Counted from the stretch's first letter, positions 35,580 to 44,741 are shown. The stretch is DNA of 64,000 nucleotides from UBA11136 sp964482135 (GCA_964482135.1 CAYZWF010000001.1:56203-120202); one strand, 5' to 3'. Notes: generated by a model not told the origin, from the sequence alone. Program-made: numbers and translations.

Positions 35580-36569
35580 TCATTCCCATTCCAATTCCAC
35601 AAAGACGTTGGTGACGTTACCGGGATTATAGTCGTCGAAGAGCGCCCACTGATCCGCCTCGCTTTTTCCCACGGTGGCCACGGCCGCAGGGATGGTGCCG
35701 CCGCGCTGGACGATGGGGCGGACACCCTCGATCAGCACGTCGAAATACCGGGATTGGGCGTCCTGGGCCGCCGGCCATGAAGCAGAAGCCGGTCCGTGGC
35801 CGGGAATGACCCGCGTGATTTTCATCCCGCGCAGCTGCTCCAGAACCTTTTTCCAGCCGAGAAGGCTGCCGTCCAGGGACGGGATACGTTCCATGAAAAC
35901 GAGATCGCCCGCCCACAGAATTCCGGTTTTCGAATCCAGCACGGTGAGGTCGTTATTGGTGTGGGCTACGGCGTGGGCGGTCAGGGTCAGCGTCCGCCCC
36001 CCGAGATCGATCTCCACCGGCTCGCCGATGGCCACGGTGCGGGTTGGCGGCACTATTTTCGTGCCTTGCGCCCCCGCCTCGCCGAGAACGTCTTTCAGTC
36101 TCCCCAGATAAAAGTCTCCGCGCGCCGCCATCTGGCGCGGCAGTTTCGCGTGGCCCATATATTCGGGTCCATCCCCGGCAAAGGCGGCGTTACCGAAAAT
36201 ATGGTCGGGATGCACATGGGTATTGATGACGTAGAGCACCGGCAGCTCCGTGACTCGTCTCACGGCGTCATACAGCCGTTGGCCGAGGTGATAGCTGCCC
36301 CCGGTATCGATAACGGCCACACCCCCGGTCCCCACCACGAACCCCATATTGGCGATATCCCCGTGATTATCCGTGGTGGTGTCCTGGTGGAGGCCGGTAT
36401 GGACGAAGACCCCCGGGCCCACCTCTTCCACGGCGAGCGGCCCAGGCTCTCCTGGCTCTGCCGAAGACGCCCATGCCGGGGATGCTCCTGCCATGGGCAT
36501 GAAGGGCGCCACCATCAGGATCATCAAAACCAAAACCGGAAAGCCCGTAAGGTTTTTCAAAAGAGACAT
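35580..36569 (-). CDS. Quinoprotein relay system zinc metallohydrolase
   Basis: About 329 residues, exported by a signal peptide (SLLKNLTGFPVLVLMILMVAP). It has the metallo-beta-lactamase fold with zinc motif INTHVHPDHIFGN near residue 120 and later GDLVFMERIPSLDG and RVIPGHGPASASWP. This family accompanies SoxYZ-like carriers and PQQ alcohol dehydrogenases, hence the relay system name. The start is uncertain: ATG at 36569 or 36608 both lead into a signal peptide. The frame stays open further upstream, but that part is Arg/Pro-rich and unlikely. Confidence 0.85.
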   Translation of the reverse strand: MSLLKNLTGFPVLVLMILMVAPFMPMAGASPAWASSAEPGEPGPLAVEEVGPGVFVHTGLHQDTTTDNHGDIANMGFVVGTGGVAVIDTGGSYHLGQRLYDAVRRVTELPVLYVINTHVHPDHIFGNAAFAGDGPEYMGHAKLPRQMAARGDFYLGRLKDVLGEAGAQGTKIVPPTRTVAIGEPVEIDLGGRTLTLTAHAVAHTNNDLTVLDSKTGILWAGDLVFMERIPSLDGSLLGWKKVLEQLRGMKITRVIPGHGPASASWPAAQDAQSRYFDVLIEGVRPIVQRGGTIPAAVATVGKSEADQWALFDDYNPGNVTNVFVELEWE

Positions 36570-36722
36570 CAAAAGAAACTGCGGAGCGGAGACCAACGGC
36601 AACAACATTTTCTTTGCTTTCTTGCATTCCCTCACGGGGGGCGTGAAGAAACAGAAGGGGCGGGTCCGCACACCCGGCGGCAGAACCAGTGGCCGGGCCC
36701 GGAGCCGAACCGGGACAACCAT

Positions 36723-37078
36723 GAAGCGGGGAAAGTCCGGGAGCTAAATCACTTAGAATCCTTATGTCAACGTTTTTTAAAGCAAAAAGAAATAAAAGCC
36801 CGTTAAATCAAAAGAGTCTTGACCCGTCAGAAAGAAGCCCCTTAAGATGCGTTGGGTTGTGTAGGTTTGGAAGTGTTTAAAACCTCTTTGTGACGTGAGC
36901 CAATCAAGCGCGTGTTTTTTGGGCGTGTTTGTTTCTGTCCCTTAAAAGTTTCGGGCGGAAGTGGTTCGTGACCCAAGGGGGGAAATCAGCCAAACTTCAA
37001 AATACCCGTGTAAGTGTTTGGTCGGGCGCTTTTGCCCGGTTGAATGATAAATATCCTTATGGGGAGGAAATCTCAGTT
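36723..37078 (+). promoter_or_regulatory. xoxF upstream region
   Basis: This AT-richer region of 356 bp separates the hydrolase gene from xoxF. A candidate promoter is TTGACC at 36819-36824 and TAAGAT at 36843-36848 with an 18 bp spacer. A long leader follows, ending in GGGGAGGAAA at 37061-37070, 8 bp before the xoxF ATG. The conserved pqqA promoter element described elsewhere in this window is not found here. Promoter call is tentative; the ribosome-binding site is clear. Confidence 0.45.
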
Positions 37079-38956
37079 ATGAAGAGTATTCTCAAAACGA
37101 CTCTCATAGCTTCCGCGGTTTTCGCTCTCCCGGGCCTTGCCCAGGCGAACGACGAACTTCTGAAGCTATCAGCCAACCCCGCCAACTGGGCCATTCCAAG
37201 TGGTAACTATGCAGGCACCCGCTATTCAGAGCTCGACCAAGTTAATAAGAGCAATGTTGGCAGCCTGAAGGTCGCTTGGCAGTTCTCAACTGGCGTTCTG
37301 CGTGGCCACGAAGGTGGTCCGTTGGTTATCGGCGATGTCATGTACGTTGTGACACCGATTCCCAATATCGTGTTTGCCCTCGACCTCAACAACGAAGGTC
37401 GTATCATCTGGAAGCATTCTCCAGTGCAGGGCGGCAAATATCCTTCCGGTGAAACCCAGGCTCGCGTTACCAGCGTTATGTGCTGTGATAACGTGATCCG
37501 CGGCGTTTCTTATGCTAGTGGCAAGATCTTTGTGGGTCTGGCCGACTCTACCCTTCAGGCGCTCAACGCCAAGACGGGTGAAGTTGTCTGGCAGGCGCAC
37601 AACATGTCTGCTGGTAAGGTTGGCGAAAGCGACGCGACGGGCATCAAGCCGTCCCGTGGTAATGCTGCTTCCACCAATACTTCCGTGCCATTGGTCGTGA
37701 AGGACCAGGTCGTGATCGGCTGCTCCGGCGCCGAGTTTGGCGTGCGTTGCAACATGACCGCCTACAACATCAATTCAGGCAAACGTACCTGGCGGGCCTA
37801 TTCCATGGGTCCCGACAGCGACATCCTGGTTGATCCTGCCAAGACCACCCATATGCTCAAGCCTATCGGCAAAGATTCCAGTCTCAAGACCTGGAAGGGC
37901 GACGCTTGGGAAATCGGTGGTGGTTCCCTGTGGGGCTTCTGGGCCTTTGACCCGGATCTCGACCTGCTCTACTACGGCACCGGCAACCCCAGCACTTGGA
38001 ACCCGATTGCCCGTCCCGGCGATAACAAGTGGTCCATGACCATCATGGCCCGCGATCCGGACAACGGCATGGCCAAGTGGTTCTATCAGATGACCCCTCA
38101 CGATGAGTGGGATTATGACGGAATCAACGAGATGGTCCTTGTGGATCAGGAAGTTAAAGGCAAGACCCGTAAGGCTCTTGTCCACTTCGACCGTAACGGT
38201 TTCGCCTATACCATGGATCGTGCCACCGGTGAGCTTCTCGTTGCCGAGAAGTTTGACCCGATGGTCAACTGGGCGACCCATGTCGACATGAAGACCGGTA
38301 TTCCGGCCCTCGTGGACAAGTATGGCACCGAGCACGGTGGTAAAGGTCTTGATTATCTGACCAAGGGCATCTGCCCGGCCGCTCTCGGCATCAAGGATCA
38401 GCAGCCCGTGGCCTACTCGCCCCGGACCAAGCTGTTCTATATCCCGGCCAACCACGTCTGCATGAACTACGAGCCGTTTGAAGTGCAGTATGTGCCCGGC
38501 GATGCGTATGTGGGTGCGAACCTGGATATGTTCCCCGGACCCGGTGGTAACATGGGTAACTTCACCGCTTGGGATGCCGGTAAAGGCAAAATCGTTTGGC
38601 AGCTTAAAGAGCCCTTCTCCGTATGGTCAGGTGCTCTCGCGACTGCTGGCGGTGTCGTCTTCTATGGCACCCTCGAGGGTAACATCAAAGCCGTCGATGA
38701 AACTTCGGGCAAGCAGCTTTATCGCTTCAACTCGCCCTCCGGTATCATCGGCAACATCAATACTTGGGCCCAAAAAGGCAAACAGTACATCGGCTTCTAT
38801 TCGGGAGTCGGCGGCTGGGCCGGTTATGGCGTCGCAGGTAAACTCAACGATGTCAAAGGTAACGACCGTGCCGCTCTTGGCGCCATCGGTGGCTACCGTC
38901 ATCTGAAGAACTACACGCAGGCTGGTGGTGTTCTCACCGTCCTGACCCTGCCGTAG
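37079..38956 (+). CDS. xoxF: XoxF-type lanthanide-dependent PQQ methanol dehydrogenase
   Basis: A 625-residue secreted eight-bladed propeller with signal peptide (residues 1-23). The vicinal disulphide is C135-C136 (VMCCDN). The catalytic region HDEWDYDG has the catalytic Asp345 and, two residues on, Asp347, which replaces the alanine of calcium MxaF and coordinates the lanthanide. It oxidises methanol in the periplasm with PQQ and passes electrons to XoxG. Codon choice is strongly biased (GGT, CGT, AAG), implying high expression. An upstream in-frame extension to 36929 is non-homologous; the true start has a strong ribosome-binding site. Confidence 0.97.
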   Translation: MKSILKTTLIASAVFALPGLAQANDELLKLSANPANWAIPSGNYAGTRYSELDQVNKSNVGSLKVAWQFSTGVLRGHEGGPLVIGDVMYVVTPIPNIVFALDLNNEGRIIWKHSPVQGGKYPSGETQARVTSVMCCDNVIRGVSYASGKIFVGLADSTLQALNAKTGEVVWQAHNMSAGKVGESDATGIKPSRGNAASTNTSVPLVVKDQVVIGCSGAEFGVRCNMTAYNINSGKRTWRAYSMGPDSDILVDPAKTTHMLKPIGKDSSLKTWKGDAWEIGGGSLWGFWAFDPDLDLLYYGTGNPSTWNPIARPGDNKWSMTIMARDPDNGMAKWFYQMTPHDEWDYDGINEMVLVDQEVKGKTRKALVHFDRNGFAYTMDRATGELLVAEKFDPMVNWATHVDMKTGIPALVDKYGTEHGGKGLDYLTKGICPAALGIKDQQPVAYSPRTKLFYIPANHVCMNYEPFEVQYVPGDAYVGANLDMFPGPGGNMGNFTAWDAGKGKIVWQLKEPFSVWSGALATAGGVVFYGTLEGNIKAVDETSGKQLYRFNSPSGIIGNINTWAQKGKQYIGFYSGVGGWAGYGVAGKLNDVKGNDRAALGAIGGYRHLKNYTQAGGVLTVLTLP

Positions 38957-38978
38957 GTCTTTCTATAATACTTTTGAA

Positions 38979-39012
38979 CCCGGCATCCCTCAGGGGATGC
39001 CGGGTTTTTTTT
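38979..39012 (+). terminator. Rho-independent terminator after xoxF
   Basis: The 11 bp stem CCCGGCATCCC / GGGATGCCGGG with a TCAG loop is followed by eight T residues. It lies 23 bp after the stop and separates xoxF from the cytochrome genes, allowing unequal expression. Confidence 0.93.
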
Positions 39013-39264
39013 GTTTTTTTTTCCGCTCCCCGGCGATCAAATAGGAAGAATTCGTAAGCCATTGGAATCCATGAAAAAACTGTGGAATTCCCTTGTTGTT
39101 TTTATGACCTATGTCTGTATGATCGTGCCAGGTTCAACATGAATTTATTTAGTGTCCGGCGGTAGACAACAATAAAAACAAACAGGCGCCGCCCGTTCAA
39201 AAACCCGAGGGAGGGAGTACCCGTTTTGTTTAAGGAAATCATTTCTATTAAGGAGTGGCTCGCC

Positions 39265-39705
39265 ATGATGCCGCGTCTTCTGGGCGCCGCCCTGTTCGCC
39301 GGCGCCATGATCGCTATGCCCATCTCCGCATCGCTCGCCGATGACGGCGATGATGATACGCCGCAATACCAGGTCAAGGACGGCATGGTGAACAAGGCCA
39401 CCTATCAGGGCTTCCGCCGCTATCATAGTGAATGTCACCGCTGTCACGGCACGGACGGCCTGGGTCATCTTGGCCCCGAATTGCTAACCCCCCTGAAGAC
39501 CATGACCTATGAGGACTTCGCGGAGGTCTACATCAACGGCAGATCGGAAAATGTGTCGGTCCCCGGAAACGTCATGCCGTCCTTCGGCACGGACGTCAAT
39601 CTGGCTCCGTATATGGATAATATCTATATGTACCTGAAGGCGCGCTCCGACGGCGTGCTGCCTCCCGGCCGGCCCGAGCGTTTCGACGCGCCCGTACTGG
39701 ACTAG
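39265..39705 (+). CDS. xoxG: XoxG-type cytochrome c
   Basis: About 146 residues: a signal peptide (RLLGAALFAGAMIAMPISASLA) and one heme site CHRCH at C57, C60, H61, with a probable methionine ligand in NVMPSFG. It is the expected electron acceptor of XoxF. I chose the ATG at 39265, with AAGGAG about 10 bases before it, over the TTG at 39226. The acidic DDGDDD stretch right after the signal peptide may help docking. Confidence 0.9.
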   Translation: MMPRLLGAALFAGAMIAMPISASLADDGDDDTPQYQVKDGMVNKATYQGFRRYHSECHRCHGTDGLGHLGPELLTPLKTMTYEDFAEVYINGRSENVSVPGNVMPSFGTDVNLAPYMDNIYMYLKARSDGVLPPGRPERFDAPVLD

Positions 39706-39803
39706 AGAAAAGGTCTTTTATCCGGTTTCTGTCCGCTACGCCAAAACAGAGGGAATTCCCGCACACTGCAAATGTGTGCCAGCCTTCGAGGTAGGTGTTG
39801 GAC

Positions 39804-40247
39804 ATGAGTTGCGTGAAAAACATGAGGCAGTGGCGTCTGGTTCTTCTGATTCTGCCGGTTGTCATGTTTCTTGCCCCCCCATTCGCGTCCGGCGCGGAGG
39901 GGGGGCGGGAACCGGAGCTCCCCTATAAGGTGATCGAGGGCAAGGCCGGCGCGGTAGCCTTCGACGGCTATCGGCGCTTTCACAAGGTCTGCCACATCTG
40001 TCACGGCGAGGACGGCGTGGGCACCCCTTATGCCCCGGCCCTGGTGGACTCCCTGAAAGAAATGGATTACGACACCTTTGCCGCCACCGTCATCAACGGA
40101 CGCAGCCGGCCCGGACGCAATATCATGCCGGCCTTTGGCGAGAGCACGGAAATCCTGCCCCACCTCAATAACGTCTACGCCTATCTCAGGGCGCGCGCCG
40201 ACGGCGTGCTTGCGCCCGGACGCCCCTCTCGGCTGATCCCCGAATGA
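39804..40247 (+). CDS. Second XoxG-like cytochrome c
   Basis: About 147 residues with a signal peptide (RLVLLILPVVMFLAPPFASG) and one heme site CHICH at C63, C66, H67; NIMPAFGES supplies a possible methionine ligand. Its layout is very like the preceding cytochrome (GYRRFH before the heme, YAYLRARADGVLAPGRP at the end), so the two arose by duplication. It may be an alternative or sequential electron carrier for XoxF. The start could also be the GTG at 39795. Confidence 0.87.
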   Translation: MSCVKNMRQWRLVLLILPVVMFLAPPFASGAEGGREPELPYKVIEGKAGAVAFDGYRRFHKVCHICHGEDGVGTPYAPALVDSLKEMDYDTFAATVINGRSRPGRNIMPAFGESTEILPHLNNVYAYLRARADGVLAPGRPSRLIPE

Positions 40248-40411
40248 ACCGATCTGCCCTTTAAAACGCGGTTCAGACTCCATTCAGGGTAATTGGTCTA
40301 TCAGAAGCCTCGAGAATCCGTAATATTTTGCCATACCGGCTTGTGAATACATTTCCCAAGCACCCTTTTTCGACGCCCGTTCGCACCCATATATGTCTTT
40401 TGAGGCAGCCC

Positions 40412-41311
40412 ATGATGTCCCGACGCCCCTTTCTGCAGATACTTCGTAACCCGGCCTCTTTTAGCCGGCCCCTCCTGGCCACGAGCCTGATGGCCGTCTT
40501 GCTGACCCTGGAAGGGGGACAAGCCCATTCCAGGACCTATATCGAGGCCGTGGACCGTGAAAGATTCCGGGTCTGCGCCGACGGCAATCTCATGCCCTAT
40601 TCCAATAAGGAAGAAGAGGGCTTTGACAACAAGATCGCCACGCTTTTCGCCGAGAAGCTCGGACGCCCCGTGGTCTATGAATGGTATCCCCAGGTTTCGC
40701 CCAAATTCGTGCGTGACACCCTGGATCTGAAAAAATGTGACGTGGTCATGGGTGTGCCCGCCGGCGTCAAATCCATGCTTCACACCAACCCCTATTACCG
40801 CACCGGCTATATGATGGTGGTGCCCAAAGATTCCGGCATCACGGCGCGCAGCCTCGACGATCCCGAGATGGCCAATCTCAAAATCGGCGTCGTCGCCGGG
40901 TCCCAGCCCTCACGACTGATCGTCGAATACGGCCTCGCCGATAAGAGCATATCCTATGCCCTGCGTTTCGACACCCGCAAGAAATCCATCGGCAGGCTGA
41001 TGATTCAGGACCTCAAGGAAGGGCTCACCGACGTGGCGTTGATGTTCGGACCCAAGGCCGCCTATCACGCCCGCGCGGAGGGGCTGGATGTGGAGATCAT
41101 CCCCATCAAGAGCCTGGACCGCCATGAGAACAGGATGGATTTCCTCATGACCATGGGTGTGCGCATCGGTGAACAGAACTGGAAGCGCACCCTCAACAAG
41201 CTGATTAAGGAAAACCAGGACGAGATCACCGCCATCCTCGAGGAATACGGCGTACCTTTGATGAAAATCAAAAGAGGCCGCCGCAGGAGCAGCGAAACCT
41301 CCCAAAAATAA
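40412..41311 (+). CDS. xoxJ: XoxJ-type periplasmic binding protein
   Basis: About 299 residues of an extracellular solute-binding fold: YIEAVDRERFRVCADGNLMPYSNKEEEGFDNKIATLFAEKLG at the start of the mature part and GVVAGSQPSRLIVEYGLAD in the middle. It is the quinoprotein-associated binding protein of xox/mxa operons (XoxJ/MxaJ), needed for active dehydrogenase, possibly in folding or PQQ/metal insertion. The ATG at 40412 begins the signal peptide; the earlier in-frame part is not homologous. Confidence 0.9.
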   Translation: MMSRRPFLQILRNPASFSRPLLATSLMAVLLTLEGGQAHSRTYIEAVDRERFRVCADGNLMPYSNKEEEGFDNKIATLFAEKLGRPVVYEWYPQVSPKFVRDTLDLKKCDVVMGVPAGVKSMLHTNPYYRTGYMMVVPKDSGITARSLDDPEMANLKIGVVAGSQPSRLIVEYGLADKSISYALRFDTRKKSIGRLMIQDLKEGLTDVALMFGPKAAYHARAEGLDVEIIPIKSLDRHENRMDFLMTMGVRIGEQNWKRTLNKLIKENQDEITAILEEYGVPLMKIKRGRRRSSETSQK

Positions 41312-41353
41312 TCCGCAAACAGGTCAGGTCCCCCCGCGCGCGGGGAAGCTTCT

Positions 41354-41386
41354 TAGAGCGGCTCAGGGCTGACAGGAACCGCTCTA
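41354..41386. repeat. TA-flanked short palindrome at the pqqE stop
   Basis: GAGCGGCTC at 41356-41364 and GAACCGCTC at 41376-41384 form a 9 bp inverted repeat with one mismatch and an 11 bp loop, flanked on both sides by TA. It looks like two ends of an IS630-type element with no interior. The right TA and the last C form the pqqE stop codon on the minus strand. It could also act as a bidirectional stop of transcription for xoxJ and pqqE, but it has no T-run. Confidence 0.5.
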
Positions 41387-42559
41387 GTGGGGGGTGTTGA
41401 ACTTCGCCCCCATACGGCGGTAGATGAATTCCGGCGGCGGTTTGAGAGCCTCGGCCGCGGCCATTCCGAAAATCTTTTCATGGAAGGGCGAGAGGTCGCA
41501 GGCGGGGTCCGTATTGGCGGCCTCCCCCGTCAGGGCGAAGGCCTGGCAGCGGCAGCCGCCCCAATCGAGCTCCTTCCTGTCGCAGGACTGGCAGGGCTCG
41601 GGCATCCAGTCGGTTCCCCGGAACTTGTTGAAGGACTGGGAGTTCTCCCATATCCAGGCCAGGCTGTGGTCCTTGACCGAATCAAATTCCAGCTCGGGAA
41701 TGACTTCCGCGGCATGACAGGGCAGCGCCAGCCCAATCGGATTGATATTCATGAAGCGCCGCGCCCAGCCCCCCATACAGACCTTGGGCCTTTTGGCATA
41801 ATAGTCGGGGATCACATAGTCGATCACCAGGGTGCCCTTGAGGCGTTCGCGCGCGGCCTCGACGGTGGCCGTGGCCTCGTCGAGCTGTTGCGGCGTGGTA
41901 ATGAAGGCGGCCCGGTTCTTCAGGGCCCAGCCGTAGTACTGGACCTGGGCCACCTCCAGACGGTCGGCGCCGCAATCCACGGCCAATTGGATGAAGTCCT
42001 CGAGGTGATGGATGTTCTGGCGATGGCAGACGGCATTAATGGTCAGGGGCAGGCCGGCGTCGCGCACCCATTTGGCGATATTGAGCTTGGTCTTGTGGCC
42101 ACCCTTGTAGCCGGAAATATGGTCAGCGTTTTTCTCGTCGATGTCGTCAAAGCTGAGCTGGACGTGTTCCAGCCCCAGCTTCGCCATGTTCTGTATACGC
42201 GCCTCATCGAGCAGAGTGCCGCCGGCGGTAATCAGGTTGCTGTAGAGCCCGGTCTTGGTGGCATGGCCCACAAGCTCTTCGAGGTCTTTGCGAAGGGTGG
42301 GTTCGCCGCCCGAGAAATGCACCTGATGCATTCCCATCTCCGCGGCTTCGTCCATGACCCGGCACCAACTGGCGGTGTCGAGCTCTTTGCTGGCGGCTTC
42401 GAGCTCCAGGGGGTTGGAACAATAGGGGCATTGAAACGGACAGCGATGGGTGAGCTCGGCCAAGAGCGCCAGCGGCGCGTCCATGGCCACGGCCGGGGTC
42501 TCGTCATCACCGGTCTCGGTGTCCGTTTGCGGCGTTGAAGGTTTGATGGATTCGCTCAT
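41384..42559 (-). CDS. pqqE: PQQ biosynthesis radical SAM enzyme PqqE
   Basis: A 391-residue radical SAM enzyme with cluster motif C40-x3-C44-x2-C47 (CPFQCPYC) and a SPASM-type C-terminal cysteine set CQSCDRKELDWGGCRC for extra iron-sulphur clusters. It cross-links Glu and Tyr of PqqA, bound by PqqD. An N-terminal extension of about 25 acidic residues precedes the domain. It overlaps pqqD by 4 bp and ends at the palindrome. Confidence 0.96.
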   Translation of the reverse strand: MSESIKPSTPQTDTETGDDETPAVAMDAPLALLAELTHRCPFQCPYCSNPLELEAASKELDTASWCRVMDEAAEMGMHQVHFSGGEPTLRKDLEELVGHATKTGLYSNLITAGGTLLDEARIQNMAKLGLEHVQLSFDDIDEKNADHISGYKGGHKTKLNIAKWVRDAGLPLTINAVCHRQNIHHLEDFIQLAVDCGADRLEVAQVQYYGWALKNRAAFITTPQQLDEATATVEAARERLKGTLVIDYVIPDYYAKRPKVCMGGWARRFMNINPIGLALPCHAAEVIPELEFDSVKDHSLAWIWENSQSFNKFRGTDWMPEPCQSCDRKELDWGGCRCQAFALTGEAANTDPACDLSPFHEKIFGMAAAEALKPPPEFIYRRMGAKFNTPH

Positions 42560-42843
42560 GTGACGATGAATCCCTTATCCGCGAGCCCCTGAAGAAGTTC
42601 TATGACGTCCTTGCCGATGATGTCGCGCGGGGCGTTGTATTTCTCGGCCAGAACATCGATCATTCCCGAAACCGAGACCTCGCCGTCACAGTTCTGAAGG
42701 ATTTCAACCGACGTTTCGTCTGGCACCAACAGCCGTTCCGGGGCCAATACCACCCACTGTTTGCGTTGCTCGTTAAAACGAAGCTTCACATGGTTGGGAA
42801 GCTTCGGAACCGAACCCTCATCAATCAAAACGCGGTCGGTCAT
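42556..42843 (-). CDS. pqqD: PqqA-binding chaperone PqqD
   Basis: A 95-residue PqqD: PKLPNHVKLRFNEQRKQWVVLAPERL and later ILQNCDGEVSVSGMIDVLAEKY. It binds PqqA and presents it to PqqE. I place the start at the ATG at 42843 (MTDRVL), which overlaps the end of pqqC by 23 bp; the earlier codon at 42909 reads through pqqC sequence. Confidence 0.94.
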   Translation of the reverse strand: MTDRVLIDEGSVPKLPNHVKLRFNEQRKQWVVLAPERLLVPDETSVEILQNCDGEVSVSGMIDVLAEKYNAPRDIIGKDVIELLQGLADKGFIVT

Positions 42844-43579
42844 CGAAATCCTCTGGTACGAAGGCGCCGGGCGGAATGTGGCCGTCGATATAGGCATTGT
42901 AAAGCGCATCCTGCTGCGCCCACAGACAATCGAGTTTGAAGATCAGAGAGTCAATGACACCTTGCTGTTCGGCTCTCGTTTTAGGCCATGACAGGGCCAG
43001 TTCAAGAACATGTTCGGCATCACGGGGAGCTTCGTTGAGGCGCTGTTTGAAATAAACCATGATATCGTCATGGATGAAGTCATAGTTCTCCAGCATACCG
43101 GCGATGCGCTCGCGGTGGATGGAGGGCGCGAACAGCTCGGTCAGGGACGACGTCATCCCTTCGAGCACCGAATGCTCCTTAACATAGGTGATATAGCAAT
43201 CGACGGCGAAACGTGTGCCCGGCAAAAGCTGATCGGTCGATTTGACGAGCTCGCGATCCAGCCCCAGACCGTCGGTGAGCTTCAGCCAGCGCTCGATGCC
43301 GCCCTCGCCCGCCGTCGATCCGTCATGATCGAGCACGCGCTGGATCCAGACCCGGCGCAGGTCGGGATCGCGCATGCGCGACATCAAGGCGGTATCTTTG
43401 ACCGGGATGATAATCTGATAATAATAACGGTTCAGCGCCCAGGCCTGGACCTGTCCCTTGTTGAGCTTGCCGCCATGAAGAAGCTGGTGGAATTTATGCA
43501 GGTTATGATAACGCTCATCCCCAAGCTTACGCAGAGTCGCTTCCATTTCATCGCGGGATAACATTTTTTCTTCACTCAC
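42821..43579 (-). CDS. pqqC: PQQ synthase PqqC
   Basis: A 252-residue helical oxidase: LHKFHQLLHGGKLNKGQVQAWALNRYYYQ, IQRVLDHDGS and later VLEGMTSSLTELFAPSIHRERI, with the substrate-binding arginines and histidines. It performs the final ring closure and eight-electron oxidation to PQQ. It overlaps pqqB by 4 bp and pqqD by 23 bp. Confidence 0.96.
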   Translation of the reverse strand: MSEEKMLSRDEMEATLRKLGDERYHNLHKFHQLLHGGKLNKGQVQAWALNRYYYQIIIPVKDTALMSRMRDPDLRRVWIQRVLDHDGSTAGEGGIERWLKLTDGLGLDRELVKSTDQLLPGTRFAVDCYITYVKEHSVLEGMTSSLTELFAPSIHRERIAGMLENYDFIHDDIMVYFKQRLNEAPRDAEHVLELALSWPKTRAEQQGVIDSLIFKLDCLWAQQDALYNAYIDGHIPPGAFVPEDFDDRPRFD

Positions 43580-44508
43580 AGCGTAACCTCCATTCCGTCA
43601 TAGCTCACCTCCCAGCCGGCGGCTTCCGCCTCCATCCTTTCAGGTGTGCCCTCAATTAAAATTGGGTTTGTATTATTGATGTGAATAAAAATTTTCCGTT
43701 TCACGCCGAGCGGCGCAAAACAGGCAATGGTGCCGTCGTCTCCGGAATTGCTCATATGCCCCATGCGCTCGCCGGTCTTAACGCCGACCTGGTTGTTCTT
43801 CATTTCATCATCATTCCATAAGGTGCCGTCGAAGAAGACCAGTGACGCGCCGCTGAGGCGTTCGGCCAGCTCCGGCGGCATCTCGGCAACGCCGGGCATA
43901 TAGAAGAACGTAGACGCGCCGTCGGCGGAACTGATCTTCAGCGCGATGGTGTCCTCGGGCTGGGAACCGAAATTCTCGGCCGTTTCATCTTCCAGCCATA
44001 AGGCAATCTTGCCGGGCACCGTAAAGGGTTCGATGATGACGCCCGAGGCTTTTCCCTCCTTGGTCTTCAGTTCCAGCGGGGTATCCATTTCCATGGCCCT
44101 GCGTTCCACGAAATCGGGATTCAGCACATTGAAAATCTTGTTGTCCTTGAGAACCTTCTGCACCCGGCCGGTGGCGTAAACGGCGAGAGGATGGCTCTCG
44201 CGCAGGGTCAACAACCCGGTCACATGATCCACGTCGCCATTGGTGAGCACGGCACCCACAATGGGGCTGTGGCGCCCGGAATCACAGTTCGCCTGGAGGG
44301 CGGGAATGCTGATGATCTGTTGGCCGAGATCGGGCGAGGCGTTGCACAGGAACCAGTTATCGCCATCGGCGCTGACCGCGATGGATGATTGAGTGCGCCG
44401 CATGGTGCCGGGTTCTCCGGCGCGGACCTTACGGCATACGGGACAATCGCAGTTCCATTGTGGGGAACCGCCACCGGCGCCGGATCCGAGAACGAGAATC
44501 TTTAGCAA
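43576..44508 (-). CDS. pqqB: PQQ biosynthesis metallohydrolase PqqB
   Basis: A 310-residue metallo-beta-lactamase-fold protein: ILVLGSGAGGGSPQWNCDCPVC (zinc-binding cysteines) at the start, TNGDVDHVTGLLTLRE, and C-terminal KIFIHINNTNPIL. PqqB hydroxylates or otherwise processes the cross-linked precursor. It is the first gene of pqqBCDE, 249 bp downstream of the nearest pqqA, which ends in its own terminator. Confidence 0.95.
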   Translation of the reverse strand: MLKILVLGSGAGGGSPQWNCDCPVCRKVRAGEPGTMRRTQSSIAVSADGDNWFLCNASPDLGQQIISIPALQANCDSGRHSPIVGAVLTNGDVDHVTGLLTLRESHPLAVYATGRVQKVLKDNKIFNVLNPDFVERRAMEMDTPLELKTKEGKASGVIIEPFTVPGKIALWLEDETAENFGSQPEDTIALKISSADGASTFFYMPGVAEMPPELAERLSGASLVFFDGTLWNDDEMKNNQVGVKTGERMGHMSNSGDDGTIACFAPLGVKRKIFIHINNTNPILIEGTPERMEAEAAGWEVSYDGMEVTL

Positions 44509-44705
44509 GAGGTCAATCCTTCCTCAAAAGCTCTCTTTATGCCTGGGGGGAACAAAGGCCCGAGAGAGTGAAAAAAATAATCCCAATTTCCTCCATGAGC
44601 CGGGGAAAGCCCCCCCCGCGCCCGCACCGCCCCTCTCTGTGGAAAACAGACATGCGGCGGCGGCGGCGATGACGGCCGGCACCCGTTCACGGGAAACTAT
44701 GGTGT

Positions 44706-44741
44706 AAAAAAACCTCCGGCGGCCATTAGAGACCCCGGAGG
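44706..44741 (-). terminator. Terminator after pqqA copy 1
   Basis: On the minus strand, a CCTCCGG / CCGGAGG stem is followed by six T residues about 15 bp after the stop of this pqqA. It may act as an attenuator, giving excess PqqA over PqqBCDE. Confidence 0.82.

Noticed and set aside
39080..39120. Possible promoter for xoxG (TTGTTG / TATGAT)
   Set aside because: The spacer is about 19 bp and the boxes are weak; AT-rich sequence alone explains it.
44510..44700. Possible small gene between pqqB and pqqA
   Set aside because: The short frames are low-complexity Arg/Pro-rich and lack a ribosome-binding site; this looks like leader sequence.
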